Source: Novosphingobium aquimarinum
GTDB lineage: Bacteria; Pseudomonadota; Alphaproteobacteria; Sphingomonadales; Sphingomonadaceae
Direction: 5' to 3'
Length of the DNA stretch: 51,519 nucleotides
NCBI RefSeq assembly: GCF_009746585.1
Contig: NZ_WRPO01000027.1
Location: 1-51,519 of the forward strand
Below the pieces are notes generated by a model. The model was not told where the DNA came from. It was given only the letters and a program-made list of their open reading frames with translations, and searched no databases. Shown here in pieces: positions 32,878 through 41,041 of the stretch (the first letter of the stretch is position 1; every line of letters begins with the position of its first letter). The translations under genes and the position numbers were made by a program.

Positions 32878-34335
32878 ATGGTCAAGACGATCAAAAATTT
32901 CATCGGCGGCGAGTACGTTGCCGGAACGGCCGGACGGCTGTTTGACAAGCTGAGCCCGGTCGATGGCAGCTTGGTGGCACGTGTTCACGAAGCTTCGCAG
33001 GCCGATGTGGACCACGCTGTGGCGGCCGCCCGTGCAGGGCAGGCAGAATGGGCGGCGTTGATGCCTGCCCAGCGCGCACAGATCCTGCACAAGGTTGCCG
33101 ATGGCATTGACGCTCAAGCAGAGGAGTTCGTCGCGGCAGAGTGCGCCGATACGGGCAAGCCTTATACATTGGCCAGCCATCTAGACATTCCAAGGGGCGC
33201 GGCGAATTTTCGGATTTTCGCCGATCTCGTTGCCAACGTTCCGACAGAGTCGTTCGTGATGCCGACCGCAACGGGCGATGCGCTTAACTATGCTCTTCGC
33301 GTTCCCAAGGGTGTGATCGGCGTCATTTCGCCGTGGAACCTACCGTTGCTGCTGATGACTTGGAAGGTCGGTCCGGCGATGGCTTGTGGCAACGCAGTCG
33401 TCGTCAAGCCATCCGAGGAAACACCTGCGACCACGACGCTTCTTGGCGAAGTGATGAATGCAGCAGGGGTCCCCAAGGGTGTCTTCAACGTTGTCCATGG
33501 CTTTGGACCAGGTAGTGCTGGAGAATTCTTGTCGCGGCACTCTGGCGTCGACGCGATTACCTTTACCGGCGAAACCCGGACCGGCGCGGCAATCATGAAG
33601 GCTTGTGCGGATGACATCCGCGACGTGTCGTTCGAGTTAGGCGGCAAGAACCCCGCGATCGTCTTTGCCGACTGCGACCTCGAGAAGGCGATCGATGGCA
33701 CTGCTCGCTCCGTCTTTTCGAATTGTGGGCAAGTCTGCCTGGCAACTGAGCGTGTTTATGTGGAGCGTTCGATCTTCGAAGAGTTCGTCAGCCGACTGGC
33801 TGAACGCGCACGGACCTTGCGGCTCGGAATCCCGTCTGATCCCGCCACCACCATGGGCCCGCTGATCTCGAAGGAGCACCAGAGCAAGGTTCTCGGGTAT
33901 TACAAGCTGGCGGTTGAGGAAGGGGCAACGGTGGTGTGCGGCGGCGGCGTTGCTGACGTCGGAGAGGCTTACCGCGACGGCTGCTGGGTGGAGCCTACGA
34001 TCTGGACCGGTGTCGACCACTCGCACCGGATTATGCGCGAAGAGGTCTTCGGGCCGTGCTGCGCCATCATGCCGTTCGACACCGAGGGGGAGGCCATCGC
34101 CCTTGCGAATGACACCGACTATGGCCTGGCCTGCTCTATCTGGACTGAAAACCTGTCGCGTGGCCACCGAGTGGCGGCGCAAATAAACTGCGGTCTGACC
34201 TGGGTGAACTGCTGGTTCTTGCGCGATCTGCGCACTCCCTTCGGAGGCTCCAAGCAGTCTGGCATCGGCCGCGAGGGCGGTGTTCATAGCCTCGAGTTCT
34301 ACACCGAGCTGCGCAACGTGTGCGTGTTGCTTTGA
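32878..34335 (+). CDS. xylG: 2-hydroxymuconic semialdehyde dehydrogenase (XylG/DmpC type)
   Basis: This 485-residue NAD-dependent aldehyde dehydrogenase oxidises the catechol ring-fission product to 4-oxalocrotonate. The opening NFIGGEYVAGTAGRLFDKL, the catalytic Glu in SFELGGKNPAIVFADCD, the catalytic Cys in NCGQVCLATERVYV and the ending RTPFGGSKQSGIGREGGVHS match the XylG/DmpC branch. It is the first gene of a tight plus-strand operon. An upstream GGGGAT region is a weak ribosome site. The substrate is firmly supported by the neighbouring xylJ-Q-K-I homologues. Confidence 0.95.
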   Translation: MVKTIKNFIGGEYVAGTAGRLFDKLSPVDGSLVARVHEASQADVDHAVAAARAGQAEWAALMPAQRAQILHKVADGIDAQAEEFVAAECADTGKPYTLASHLDIPRGAANFRIFADLVANVPTESFVMPTATGDALNYALRVPKGVIGVISPWNLPLLLMTWKVGPAMACGNAVVVKPSEETPATTTLLGEVMNAAGVPKGVFNVVHGFGPGSAGEFLSRHSGVDAITFTGETRTGAAIMKACADDIRDVSFELGGKNPAIVFADCDLEKAIDGTARSVFSNCGQVCLATERVYVERSIFEEFVSRLAERARTLRLGIPSDPATTMGPLISKEHQSKVLGYYKLAVEEGATVVCGGGVADVGEAYRDGCWVEPTIWTGVDHSHRIMREEVFGPCCAIMPFDTEGEAIALANDTDYGLACSIWTENLSRGHRVAAQINCGLTWVNCWFLRDLRTPFGGSKQSGIGREGGVHSLEFYTELRNVCVLL

Positions 34336-34346
34336 CGGAGATCGTT

Positions 34347-35141
34347 GTGTCCGAACTGTCCGCCCAGAAGATTGAAGAGGTTGCGCAAGCGCTCCGCCAG
34401 GCCGGCGAAACCCGCGAGCCATGTGCACCTTTCCAGGCAGACCTGCCGGGATTTACCGTGCAAGACGCTTACGCCGTTCAGGAATTGAACACCGCTCATG
34501 GCTTGGCTTCCGGGCGGCGCTTGGCGGGCCGCAAGATTGGTCTGACGAGCAGGTCCGTCCAGCAGCAGATGGGCGTTCACCAGCCTGATTTCGGAATGCT
34601 GTTCGCTGACATGGCGTTCTGCGACGGTGAGCCTGTACCGGCCTCCAGGCTGATGCAGCCGCGGATCGAGGGTGAAATTGCTTTCGTTTTGGGCAAAGCG
34701 CTCGATCGTGAGCAGTTGACGCTGCCTGATGTGATTAGCGCGATCGATTACGCCCTGCCTTCGATCGAGATCGTCGACAGCCGTATAGCCGACTGGAAGA
34801 TTGGTATCTTCGATACCATTGCCGACAACGCGTCCTCAGGGCTCTACGTGCTCGGAACGCGGCCGGTGCGGCTGTCAGCGCTGGATCTGACTCTGTGCGG
34901 CATGGTTGTCGAAAGCCGGGGTGAGCCACTGTCCACCGGGGCTGGCATCGCATGTCTGGGCAATCCGCTTCATGCGGCCCTTTGGCTGGCCCGCAAGATG
35001 GTCGAGGTCGGCCGGCCGCTCGCTGCGGGAGATACGATCCTTTCGGGTGCTCTGGGACCGATGGTACCGGCAACCGCCGGCGAGGTCTACGAGGTCCGGA
35101 TCAACGGCCTAGGCAGCGTGCGCGCTGCGATTGAAGCATAG
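34347..35141 (+). CDS. xylJ: 2-oxopent-4-enoate hydratase (XylJ/DmpE type)
   Basis: This 264-residue protein of the hydratase/decarboxylase family adds water to 2-oxopent-4-enoate to give 4-hydroxy-2-oxovalerate. Motifs include GRRLAGRKIGLTSRSVQQQM, PRIEGEIAFVLGKAL with metal-binding Glu residues, PSIEIVDSRIADWKI and IADNASSGLYVLG. The GTG at 34347 is preferred to the earlier in-frame GTG inside xylG, as GGAG lies six bases before it. It is related to the decarboxylase at 37141-37917, but the SSG signature and DYALPSIEIVDSR are hydratase-like. Confidence 0.93.
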   Translation: MSELSAQKIEEVAQALRQAGETREPCAPFQADLPGFTVQDAYAVQELNTAHGLASGRRLAGRKIGLTSRSVQQQMGVHQPDFGMLFADMAFCDGEPVPASRLMQPRIEGEIAFVLGKALDREQLTLPDVISAIDYALPSIEIVDSRIADWKIGIFDTIADNASSGLYVLGTRPVRLSALDLTLCGMVVESRGEPLSTGAGIACLGNPLHAALWLARKMVEVGRPLAAGDTILSGALGPMVPATAGEVYEVRINGLGSVRAAIEA

Positions 35142-35156
35142 GAAGGGCGCACCAGC

Positions 35157-36098
35157 ATGGCGAAAGTCAAAGCGGCTATCATCGGTTCGGGCAACATTGG
35201 CACAGACTTGATGATCAAGATGGTCAAGTACCCGCAGAACATGGAACTGGCCGTGGTGGTCGGTATCGATGAGGCGTCCGAAGGATTGGCGATGGCGCGA
35301 GAGCGCGGCATTGCCACCACGCACGATGGGCTTGATGGGTTCAGGTCAATGCCCGAATATGCCGATGTCAAGATCGTCTTCGATGCGACATCCGCCTACG
35401 CGCACAAGGTCCACGACCAGGTTCTTCGAGCTGATGGCAAGCTTGTGGTCGATCTCACTCCGGCCGCGATCGGACCGTTCACCGTTCCTCCGGTGAACAT
35501 GGAAGAGAACCTTGCTTCCGGCAACGTCAACATGGTGACGTGCGGCGGCCAGGCAACCATTCCGATGGTCGCGGCAGTCAGCCAGGTCGCGACGGTGCAC
35601 TATGCAGAGATCGTCGCATCCGTTTCGTCGCGCTCTGCAGGCCCGGGCACTCGCGCCAACATCGACGAATTCACTCGCACGACCGCACGGGCAATTGAAA
35701 AGGTCGGCGGTGCTCAGAAGGGCAAGGCGATCATCATCCTCAACCCGGCCGAACCGCCGATGATCATGCGTGACACGGTCTTCACCCTTTCGGAAGGGGC
35801 GGACGAGGATGCGATCCGCGCTTCGGTCCAGGCGATGGTCGAGAAAGTGCAGGCCTACGTTCCGGGCTATCGCCTGAAGCAGCATGTCCAGTTCGAGCAC
35901 TTCGGCGATAACAATCGCCTGACGATCCCCGGTTACGGAGAATTCGCCGGCATCAAGACGATGATCATGCTCGAGGTCGAAGGCGCAGGCGACTACCTGC
36001 CCAGCTACTCGGGCAACCTGGACATCATGACCGCCGCTGCCAAAGCGACCGGAGAACTGATGGCCAAGCGTGTCCTCGACAACAAGGTGGCTGCGTGA
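35157..36098 (+). CDS. xylQ: Acetaldehyde dehydrogenase, acylating (XylQ/DmpF type)
   Basis: This 313-residue enzyme converts acetaldehyde, NAD and CoA to acetyl-CoA. GSGNIGTDLM (10-19) binds NAD, Cys129 in NMVTCGGQAT is the acylated catalytic residue, and RSAGPGTRANIDEFT is typical. It forms a channelling complex with the aldolase, whose ATG overlaps this stop codon (TGATG). Length and motifs equal the DmpF/MhpF family. Position 15 bp after the hydratase gene supports a single transcript. Confidence 0.96.
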   Translation: MAKVKAAIIGSGNIGTDLMIKMVKYPQNMELAVVVGIDEASEGLAMARERGIATTHDGLDGFRSMPEYADVKIVFDATSAYAHKVHDQVLRADGKLVVDLTPAAIGPFTVPPVNMEENLASGNVNMVTCGGQATIPMVAAVSQVATVHYAEIVASVSSRSAGPGTRANIDEFTRTTARAIEKVGGAQKGKAIIILNPAEPPMIMRDTVFTLSEGADEDAIRASVQAMVEKVQAYVPGYRLKQHVQFEHFGDNNRLTIPGYGEFAGIKTMIMLEVEGAGDYLPSYSGNLDIMTAAAKATGELMAKRVLDNKVAA

Positions 36099-37144
36099 TG
36101 GCTTCGAATTTTGACGTCGCCAGCGGCGACAAGCTTTACATCCAAGACGTTACGTTGCGCGATGGCATGCACGCGATCCGGCATATGTACGGGCTTGACC
36201 AAGTCACAGCGATTGCCAAGGCCCTTGACGATGCCGGCGTCGATGCAATCGAGGTTGCGCACGGCGACGGGCTGAGCGGAGCGAGCTTCAACTACGGTTT
36301 TGGTGCTCACACGGACTGGGAGTGGCTTGAAGCCGTCGCATCGGTCCTGACCCGTTCTGTGCTCACGACACTGATCTTGCCCGGCGTCGGCACGGTGGAG
36401 GAACTGCGGCGCGCGTATGACATCGGTGTACGTTCGGTGCGCGTGGCGACGCATTGCACCGAAGCCGACGTGTCGCGCCAGCACATCGGCATCGCGCGTG
36501 ATCTCGGGATGGACGTGTCAGGCTTCCTGATGATGAGCCACATGATCGGGGCGGACGACCTTGCGCAGCAGGCTCTCCTGATGGAAAGCTATGGAGCACA
36601 GTGCGTCTACGTCACCGACAGTGGCGGCGCGCTCGATATGAACGGCGTGAAGGCGCGGTTCGAGGCTTACGATCGGGTGCTGCGACCCGAGACGCAGCGT
36701 GGCATCCACGCGCACCATAACCTCTCCCTTGGCGTCGCAAACTCGATAGTGGCTGCCCAAGCTGGCGCCGTTCGCATCGACGCGAGCCTTGCTGGCATGG
36801 GGGCAGGCGCTGGCAATGCACCGCTTGAAGTGTTCATTGCCGCTGCTGATCGGAAGGGCTGGAATCACGGGTGCGACGTCATGATGCTGATGGACGCCGC
36901 CGAGGACCTGGTGCGCCCGCTTCAGGATCGTCCCGTTCGGGTTGATCGCGAGACGCTGGCACTTGGCTATGCGGGGGTCTATTCCAGCTTCCTGCGCCAT
37001 GCCGAGAAGGCCGCGGACACTTATGGGCTCGATACCAGGACGATCCTTGTCGAGCTGGGCAGGCGCAAGATGGTTGGTGGCCAGGAAGACATGATCGTCG
37101 ATGTCGCACTGGATCTACTGAAGGCCAGGGAGAATGCCGCGTGA
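36098..37144 (+). CDS. xylK: 4-hydroxy-2-oxovalerate aldolase (XylK/DmpG type)
   Basis: This 348-residue HMGL-like TIM-barrel aldolase splits 4-hydroxy-2-oxovalerate into pyruvate and acetaldehyde. IQDVTLRDGMHAIRHMY holds the catalytic Arg21, the metal-binding Asp22 and His25, and RGIHAHHNLSLG carries the metal-binding HxH. The C-terminal communication domain (PVRVDRETLALGYAGVYSSF) contacts the dehydrogenase. The ATG at 36098 overlaps the stop of the previous gene by one base; a GTG three bases earlier is possible. This is the standard partner of DmpF. Confidence 0.96.
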   Translation: MASNFDVASGDKLYIQDVTLRDGMHAIRHMYGLDQVTAIAKALDDAGVDAIEVAHGDGLSGASFNYGFGAHTDWEWLEAVASVLTRSVLTTLILPGVGTVEELRRAYDIGVRSVRVATHCTEADVSRQHIGIARDLGMDVSGFLMMSHMIGADDLAQQALLMESYGAQCVYVTDSGGALDMNGVKARFEAYDRVLRPETQRGIHAHHNLSLGVANSIVAAQAGAVRIDASLAGMGAGAGNAPLEVFIAAADRKGWNHGCDVMMLMDAAEDLVRPLQDRPVRVDRETLALGYAGVYSSFLRHAEKAADTYGLDTRTILVELGRRKMVGGQEDMIVDVALDLLKARENAA

Positions 37145-37917
37145 CCCGCGATTACCACGCCATAGCAGCTATCGTCGACGACGCCGCACGGTTCGCTAAC
37201 GCGATCCCACAGCTTTCCCTCAACGGCAACGACCTTGATCTGCAAGAAGCCTACCGTGTGCAGGCCGCCTCCATCGCGCGGCGTTATCAGCGCGGCGAAG
37301 TGCCGACTGGCATAAAGATGGGCTTCACAAGCCGTGCCAAGCAGGTGCAAATGGGCTTGTCGGACATGATCTGGGGTCGGCTGACCGATGCTATGCGCGT
37401 CGAAGACGGCGGCGAGATACGGCTGCAAGACTATGTCCATCCGCGAGTAGAGCCGGAGATTGCATTCCTGCTAAAAAAGCCACTGACCGGCAAGGTGACG
37501 GTGCTGGAAGCGATGGCTGCAGTCGAGGCGATTGCGCCTGCGATCGAGATCATCGACAGTCGATATGAAGGTTTCAAATTCAACCTGCCGGACGTTGTGG
37601 CGGATAACACCTCGTCCTCGAGCTATGTCGTAGGCGCCTGGCATAGCCCGACGATCGACTTTTCCAATCTCGGCATGTCTCTCGAAGTGAATGGCATCCC
37701 GGTTCAGATCGGCTCCAGTGCCGCTATCCTGAATCATCCCGCCCGCGCGCTCGCTGCCGCCTCGCGATTGATTGGCGAAGAAGGCATGTCGATGGAAGCG
37801 GGTTGGATTCTGATGGCTGGCGGCGCGACGGCGGCGCATGCACTCAAGGCTGGCGACGACGTTCGCTTACAGGTCGAGCAGATGGGGCTTGTCGGCTTCT
37901 CGGTGGCATCGGCATGA
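37141..37917 (+). CDS. xylI: 4-oxalocrotonate decarboxylase (XylI/DmpH type)
   Basis: This 258-residue member of the hydratase/decarboxylase family removes CO2 from 4-oxalocrotonate to give 2-oxopent-4-enoate. It shows PTGIKMGFTSRAKQVQMG, PRVEPEIAFLLKKPL with metal ligands, PAIEIIDSRYEGFKFNLPDV and ADNTSSSSYVVG, the decarboxylase branch. The start is GTG 37141, overlapping the aldolase stop (GTGA). It needs 4-oxalocrotonate in the keto form, yet no tautomerase (about 63-aa XylH) is seen in the window. The neighbouring hydratase normally forms a complex with this enzyme. Confidence 0.94.
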   Translation: MTRDYHAIAAIVDDAARFANAIPQLSLNGNDLDLQEAYRVQAASIARRYQRGEVPTGIKMGFTSRAKQVQMGLSDMIWGRLTDAMRVEDGGEIRLQDYVHPRVEPEIAFLLKKPLTGKVTVLEAMAAVEAIAPAIEIIDSRYEGFKFNLPDVVADNTSSSSYVVGAWHSPTIDFSNLGMSLEVNGIPVQIGSSAAILNHPARALAAASRLIGEEGMSMEAGWILMAGGATAAHALKAGDDVRLQVEQMGLVGFSVASA

Positions 37918-38525
37918 GCCAAGGTTCACCGCGGCCGGGCCGCACCGCGGTCGAGGTCTACTTCAATTTTCGCAGCCCCTACTGCTACCTGGCTTCCAAA
38001 TCCCTTTTCGATGTAATCGGCCGCTTCGATGTCGATCTCGTCTGGCGGCCGCTTGGTGGATGGAATGGACGGTCCCCGCCCGAGCGAGCCGCGGAAAAGC
38101 TGCCGCTGGCGCGCCAGGACGTTTCACGTTGGTGCGCGCGGATGGGCATACCTTTCTGCCCGCCTCCCAAGGACACCGAACCTACAGCACCTGCATTGCT
38201 CTCGCTAGCAGCGCAGGAAGCTGGCCTGCTGCGCCCGTTTGTCGAGGCAGTGATGCACGCCGAATGGGGCGAAGGCTTGAACATCGGTCAAACTGCCGTG
38301 CTCGAACCGATCTGCGCGAGCGTCGGCCTTGGTCCAGATGTTCTCGAAGCTGCGCTCGCGAACGCAGATTACGCGCGCGTCCTGGATGAGAACTGGTCCA
38401 AAGCCAGGGTGAGCGGCGTGGTCGGCGTCCCCAGCTTCGTTGTGGAGGATGAGGTTTTCTGGGGCAACGATCGACTCGACTTCCTGTCCGAGCACCTCGC
38501 CACCTTAGGCCCTGAGCGCGGCTGA
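37914..38525 (+). CDS. 2-hydroxychromene-2-carboxylate isomerase-like (DsbA/GST-kappa fold)
   Basis: This 203-residue thioredoxin-like protein of the GST-kappa/NahD family opens VEVYFNFRSPYCYLASKSL, where a Ser (FRSPY) stands at the glutathione-activating position. It includes WRPLGGWNG, AALLSLAA-like middle helices and SGVVGVPSFVVEDEVFWG at the C-terminus. NahD isomerises hydroxychromene carboxylate in naphthalene degradation with glutathione. The ATG overlaps the decarboxylase stop (ATGA). Such a gene is unexpected after a simple catechol pathway and suggests that a bicyclic or substituted ring-fission product is handled. A general glutathione isomerase is the alternative. Confidence 0.85.
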   Translation: MSQGSPRPGRTAVEVYFNFRSPYCYLASKSLFDVIGRFDVDLVWRPLGGWNGRSPPERAAEKLPLARQDVSRWCARMGIPFCPPPKDTEPTAPALLSLAAQEAGLLRPFVEAVMHAEWGEGLNIGQTAVLEPICASVGLGPDVLEAALANADYARVLDENWSKARVSGVVGVPSFVVEDEVFWGNDRLDFLSEHLATLGPERG

Positions 38526-38621
38526 GGCACTGCTCGCACCACGGCCGATGTCGTTTTTCATCGAGACTGAAGTTTGAAAAAAAGGTCCTGAGTCCGGCCA
38601 ACTTTGGAGAGGTTGCAAGCC

Positions 38622-39614
38622 ATGGAAGACAATCCTTTAGAGGTGATCCCGGACCTCTCGCTCTGGAGCGAGAATTACGCCTACATGATCACCGACTCCT
38701 CGCAAGGCTTCGCTTGTTTCCTGCTGATGGGCCGCTGGATCCCTGACCCGACCGTCTGGCGTGAATTCTTGATGGTGCAGATGCCGGATGGCCGGATGTT
38801 GCACCACAAGAGCTGGGGAAGGGCGACGAGCCGGAATGTGGTGAGCGCAGCTCTCGCCAGGATCGAGCTCGATGGCGACGCAGGCTGCCGCATTTTCTTT
38901 GATGGCCCGATCGCCGAGACGTCGAGGGAAGTACTTCTTAAGCAGGGGACCCGCAACCAGTCGCTCGGACGCCTGACGCTTGACCTGTCGATCAGCAGCG
39001 AGGTGCCCGTCTGGAATATGAGCGGGCATGCCAGCAGCGCCGAAGAGATCGCTGGCAAGATGCACATCGAACAGGTCGGCGTCGCCTCTGGCACAGTGAC
39101 TTTCGGCGACGAGACGGTGCAGGTCAACAACGCCTTCATGCAGCGCGACCATAGCCGCGGTGTTCGCGACGTCACGAAGTTCTACCGGCACTGCTGGGCC
39201 CAGGGCAGCTTCCCGGAGCGTGACCTCACTTTCAACCTTTACTCGATGCTCGTGTTCGGACGGGAAAACGAGCCGATGATGAACGCAAGCGTGACCCAGG
39301 CCGGCAAACGGTACCCGGCAACCATCATCGAGATCGCCTATATGGACTCGCGCGCCGACGCGATGAAGCCATACTCGATCACGCTGGCATGCGAATTGGG
39401 CAACATGACCTTTCGCATTGTCGATTTCGTCGCGAGCTTCCCGACCGCATTCGTATCTCCTTGGGACATTGTGGCAGGCGTCTTCCCCGAGGAGCACAGC
39501 GTCACCGGTGTCGAAGAGGCCGTGGTTTGGGAGTGGGAGGGTCTGCGCGGTGAGGGCTGGAGCGAGCGCAGCTTCACAGACCAAGCCTTCGACAAGCAGG
39601 GGGCAGCCGCATGA
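38622..39614 (+). CDS. Cassette 1 protein A: lipocalin/CrtC-like protein with RDHS motif
   Basis: This 330-residue soluble, beta-rich protein has no signal peptide. The N-terminus has SLWSENYAYMI; the middle has HIEQVGVASGTVTFGDE followed by RDHSRGVRD (Arg175, Asp176, His177), then HCWAQGSFPERDLTFNLYSM. The RDHS-x-G core recalls lipocalin-like CrtC-type domains (database families DUF7064/DUF7065, from memory). GGAGAGG precedes the ATG. The stop overlaps the next ATG (ATGA at 39611-39614). It is clearly homologous to protein A at 45904-46935 across its whole length. Function unknown; binding or hydration of a hydrophobic substrate is a guess. Confidence 0.72.
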   Translation: MEDNPLEVIPDLSLWSENYAYMITDSSQGFACFLLMGRWIPDPTVWREFLMVQMPDGRMLHHKSWGRATSRNVVSAALARIELDGDAGCRIFFDGPIAETSREVLLKQGTRNQSLGRLTLDLSISSEVPVWNMSGHASSAEEIAGKMHIEQVGVASGTVTFGDETVQVNNAFMQRDHSRGVRDVTKFYRHCWAQGSFPERDLTFNLYSMLVFGRENEPMMNASVTQAGKRYPATIIEIAYMDSRADAMKPYSITLACELGNMTFRIVDFVASFPTAFVSPWDIVAGVFPEEHSVTGVEEAVVWEWEGLRGEGWSERSFTDQAFDKQGAAA

Positions 39615-41041
39615 GGCGCATCACGGCACCCGGACGCGACGCCGCCCTCCTGGCTGCGCTGGTCGATGCTTCTCCAAAACTGCGTATCGAGGGAGATGCC
39701 TCGGAAGGACCGCTGTCGAGCCGTGGGCTCTTCGCTGCAGCGCTACGAGCACTGGCGGCACAGGAAGCGGCAGGTGGGGAGGGTGCGCGCAAACGCATTT
39801 CGAGCTTCGAAGACGTGGAACGCACCGTGGCAGGTTCATCCTCGATCGGTGAGAGCAACGAGGTCGATGGTGCTCTTCACGAGACGTTAGCACGGTCCGA
39901 GGCCCGATTGTCCGACGCGCCGGAGCATTTGCGACCACAACAGTTGCAGGCGCTCTGCAAGTGGGAAGCCGATGACCTGCTCTCCGCCATTGCTGAGCAT
40001 GACGGGGGCTCAAGCGATGCGGACGTAGTGGATGCCGTGCGATTAACGGCATACCTGCGTCGCTACCTTTCCGATCCTACAATCAGCGTGTCAGTCTGCC
40101 ACCAGTTGAATGGTGGGTTCGGCAAGGAGACCTACCTCTTCTCCGTCACCGGAGAGAAGCTGGCCGGCGACTTTGTCATGCGTCGAGACATGGCGGTGCA
40201 GTTGATCCCCAACGCGTGTCATCGCGTCGCGGCCGAGTTCGCCCTCGTTAAGGCTGTCGGCGAGGCCGGCTTCGAGACACCTGATCTGCTGTGGGTTGAT
40301 GTGGAGCATCCGGAAATCGCCGGAGGAGATTTCATCATCATGCGCCGGAGCCGGGGGCAGGCAGGCGGTAATCTTTTCGGGGCCGACCAGACCCCTTCGC
40401 CTGAGCTGAATGATCGCTTGGGCAACATCATGGCCGCCTTGCATCAATTGCCGCCGCTGACCGGGCTGGGGGATCTGACCGAGTCCATTCGCTCCGATCT
40501 CTGGGGCGCACCCGCCCACGTCGCGGTCCGCAACTACCTTGAGGGCTACCTTAAGATGTTCCGCAAGGCCGCGCACACGCCGTCGCCGGCTACCGCTGCT
40601 GTCTTCCGATGGCTTATCCAGAATGTTCCCGAGAGCGACACGACTGCCACGCTCGTCCACGGCGACATCGGCTTTCACAACATGCTTTTGGACGATGGCG
40701 AGTTGGTGGCGGTGCTTGATTGGGAGTTCGCTCACATCGGGCATCCCGGAGAAGATCTCGCCTATGCCTATAATGCAGGTGGGCGCGACCTTGATTGGCC
40801 GAGAGTTGTGCGCGCCTATGAAGCGGCTGGAGGTCCAGTCGTCTCTAAGCGCACGTTCGAGTACTTCCGCATTCTCATGCAAGCCCGCAACGCTGTGAGC
40901 ACCAACCTGGCCAGCGCGAAGCTGTTTCGCGGCGAGGTCACAGACCTGCGCCTGCTGTCCGGTGAGTTCTATTTCCGGCCGCATATCCTTCAGTCGTTGG
41001 GCGAAATGATCTCAGCTTATGGATCGGATTTTGGGGTATGA
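39611..41041 (+). CDS. Cassette 1 protein K1: APH-fold phosphotransferase with long N-terminal extension
   Basis: This 476-residue protein has a C-terminal aminoglycoside/choline-kinase-type domain with GGFGKETYLFSV, RRDMAVQLIPNACHRVAAE, the catalytic LVHGDIGFHNML (His350) and the metal-binding AVLDWEFAHIGHPGEDLAYAY. About 140 residues at the N-terminus are helical and unrecognised. Kinases of this type phosphorylate hydroxyl groups on small molecules. The ATG overlaps the stop of protein A, and its own stop overlaps the next ATG, so translation is coupled along the cassette. K2 (46932-48386) aligns almost throughout, with the catalytic His at the same residue number. Confidence 0.85.
   Translation: MRRITAPGRDAALLAALVDASPKLRIEGDASEGPLSSRGLFAAALRALAAQEAAGGEGARKRISSFEDVERTVAGSSSIGESNEVDGALHETLARSEARLSDAPEHLRPQQLQALCKWEADDLLSAIAEHDGGSSDADVVDAVRLTAYLRRYLSDPTISVSVCHQLNGGFGKETYLFSVTGEKLAGDFVMRRDMAVQLIPNACHRVAAEFALVKAVGEAGFETPDLLWVDVEHPEIAGGDFIIMRRSRGQAGGNLFGADQTPSPELNDRLGNIMAALHQLPPLTGLGDLTESIRSDLWGAPAHVAVRNYLEGYLKMFRKAAHTPSPATAAVFRWLIQNVPESDTTATLVHGDIGFHNMLLDDGELVAVLDWEFAHIGHPGEDLAYAYNAGGRDLDWPRVVRAYEAAGGPVVSKRTFEYFRILMQARNAVSTNLASAKLFRGEVTDLRLLSGEFYFRPHILQSLGEMISAYGSDFGV

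Noticed and set aside
39611..41041. K1 as an antibiotic-resistance aminoglycoside phosphotransferase
   Set aside because: The APH fold is shared by many small-molecule kinases. The long N-terminal extension, catabolic context and coupling to A and OYE genes argue against drug resistance.
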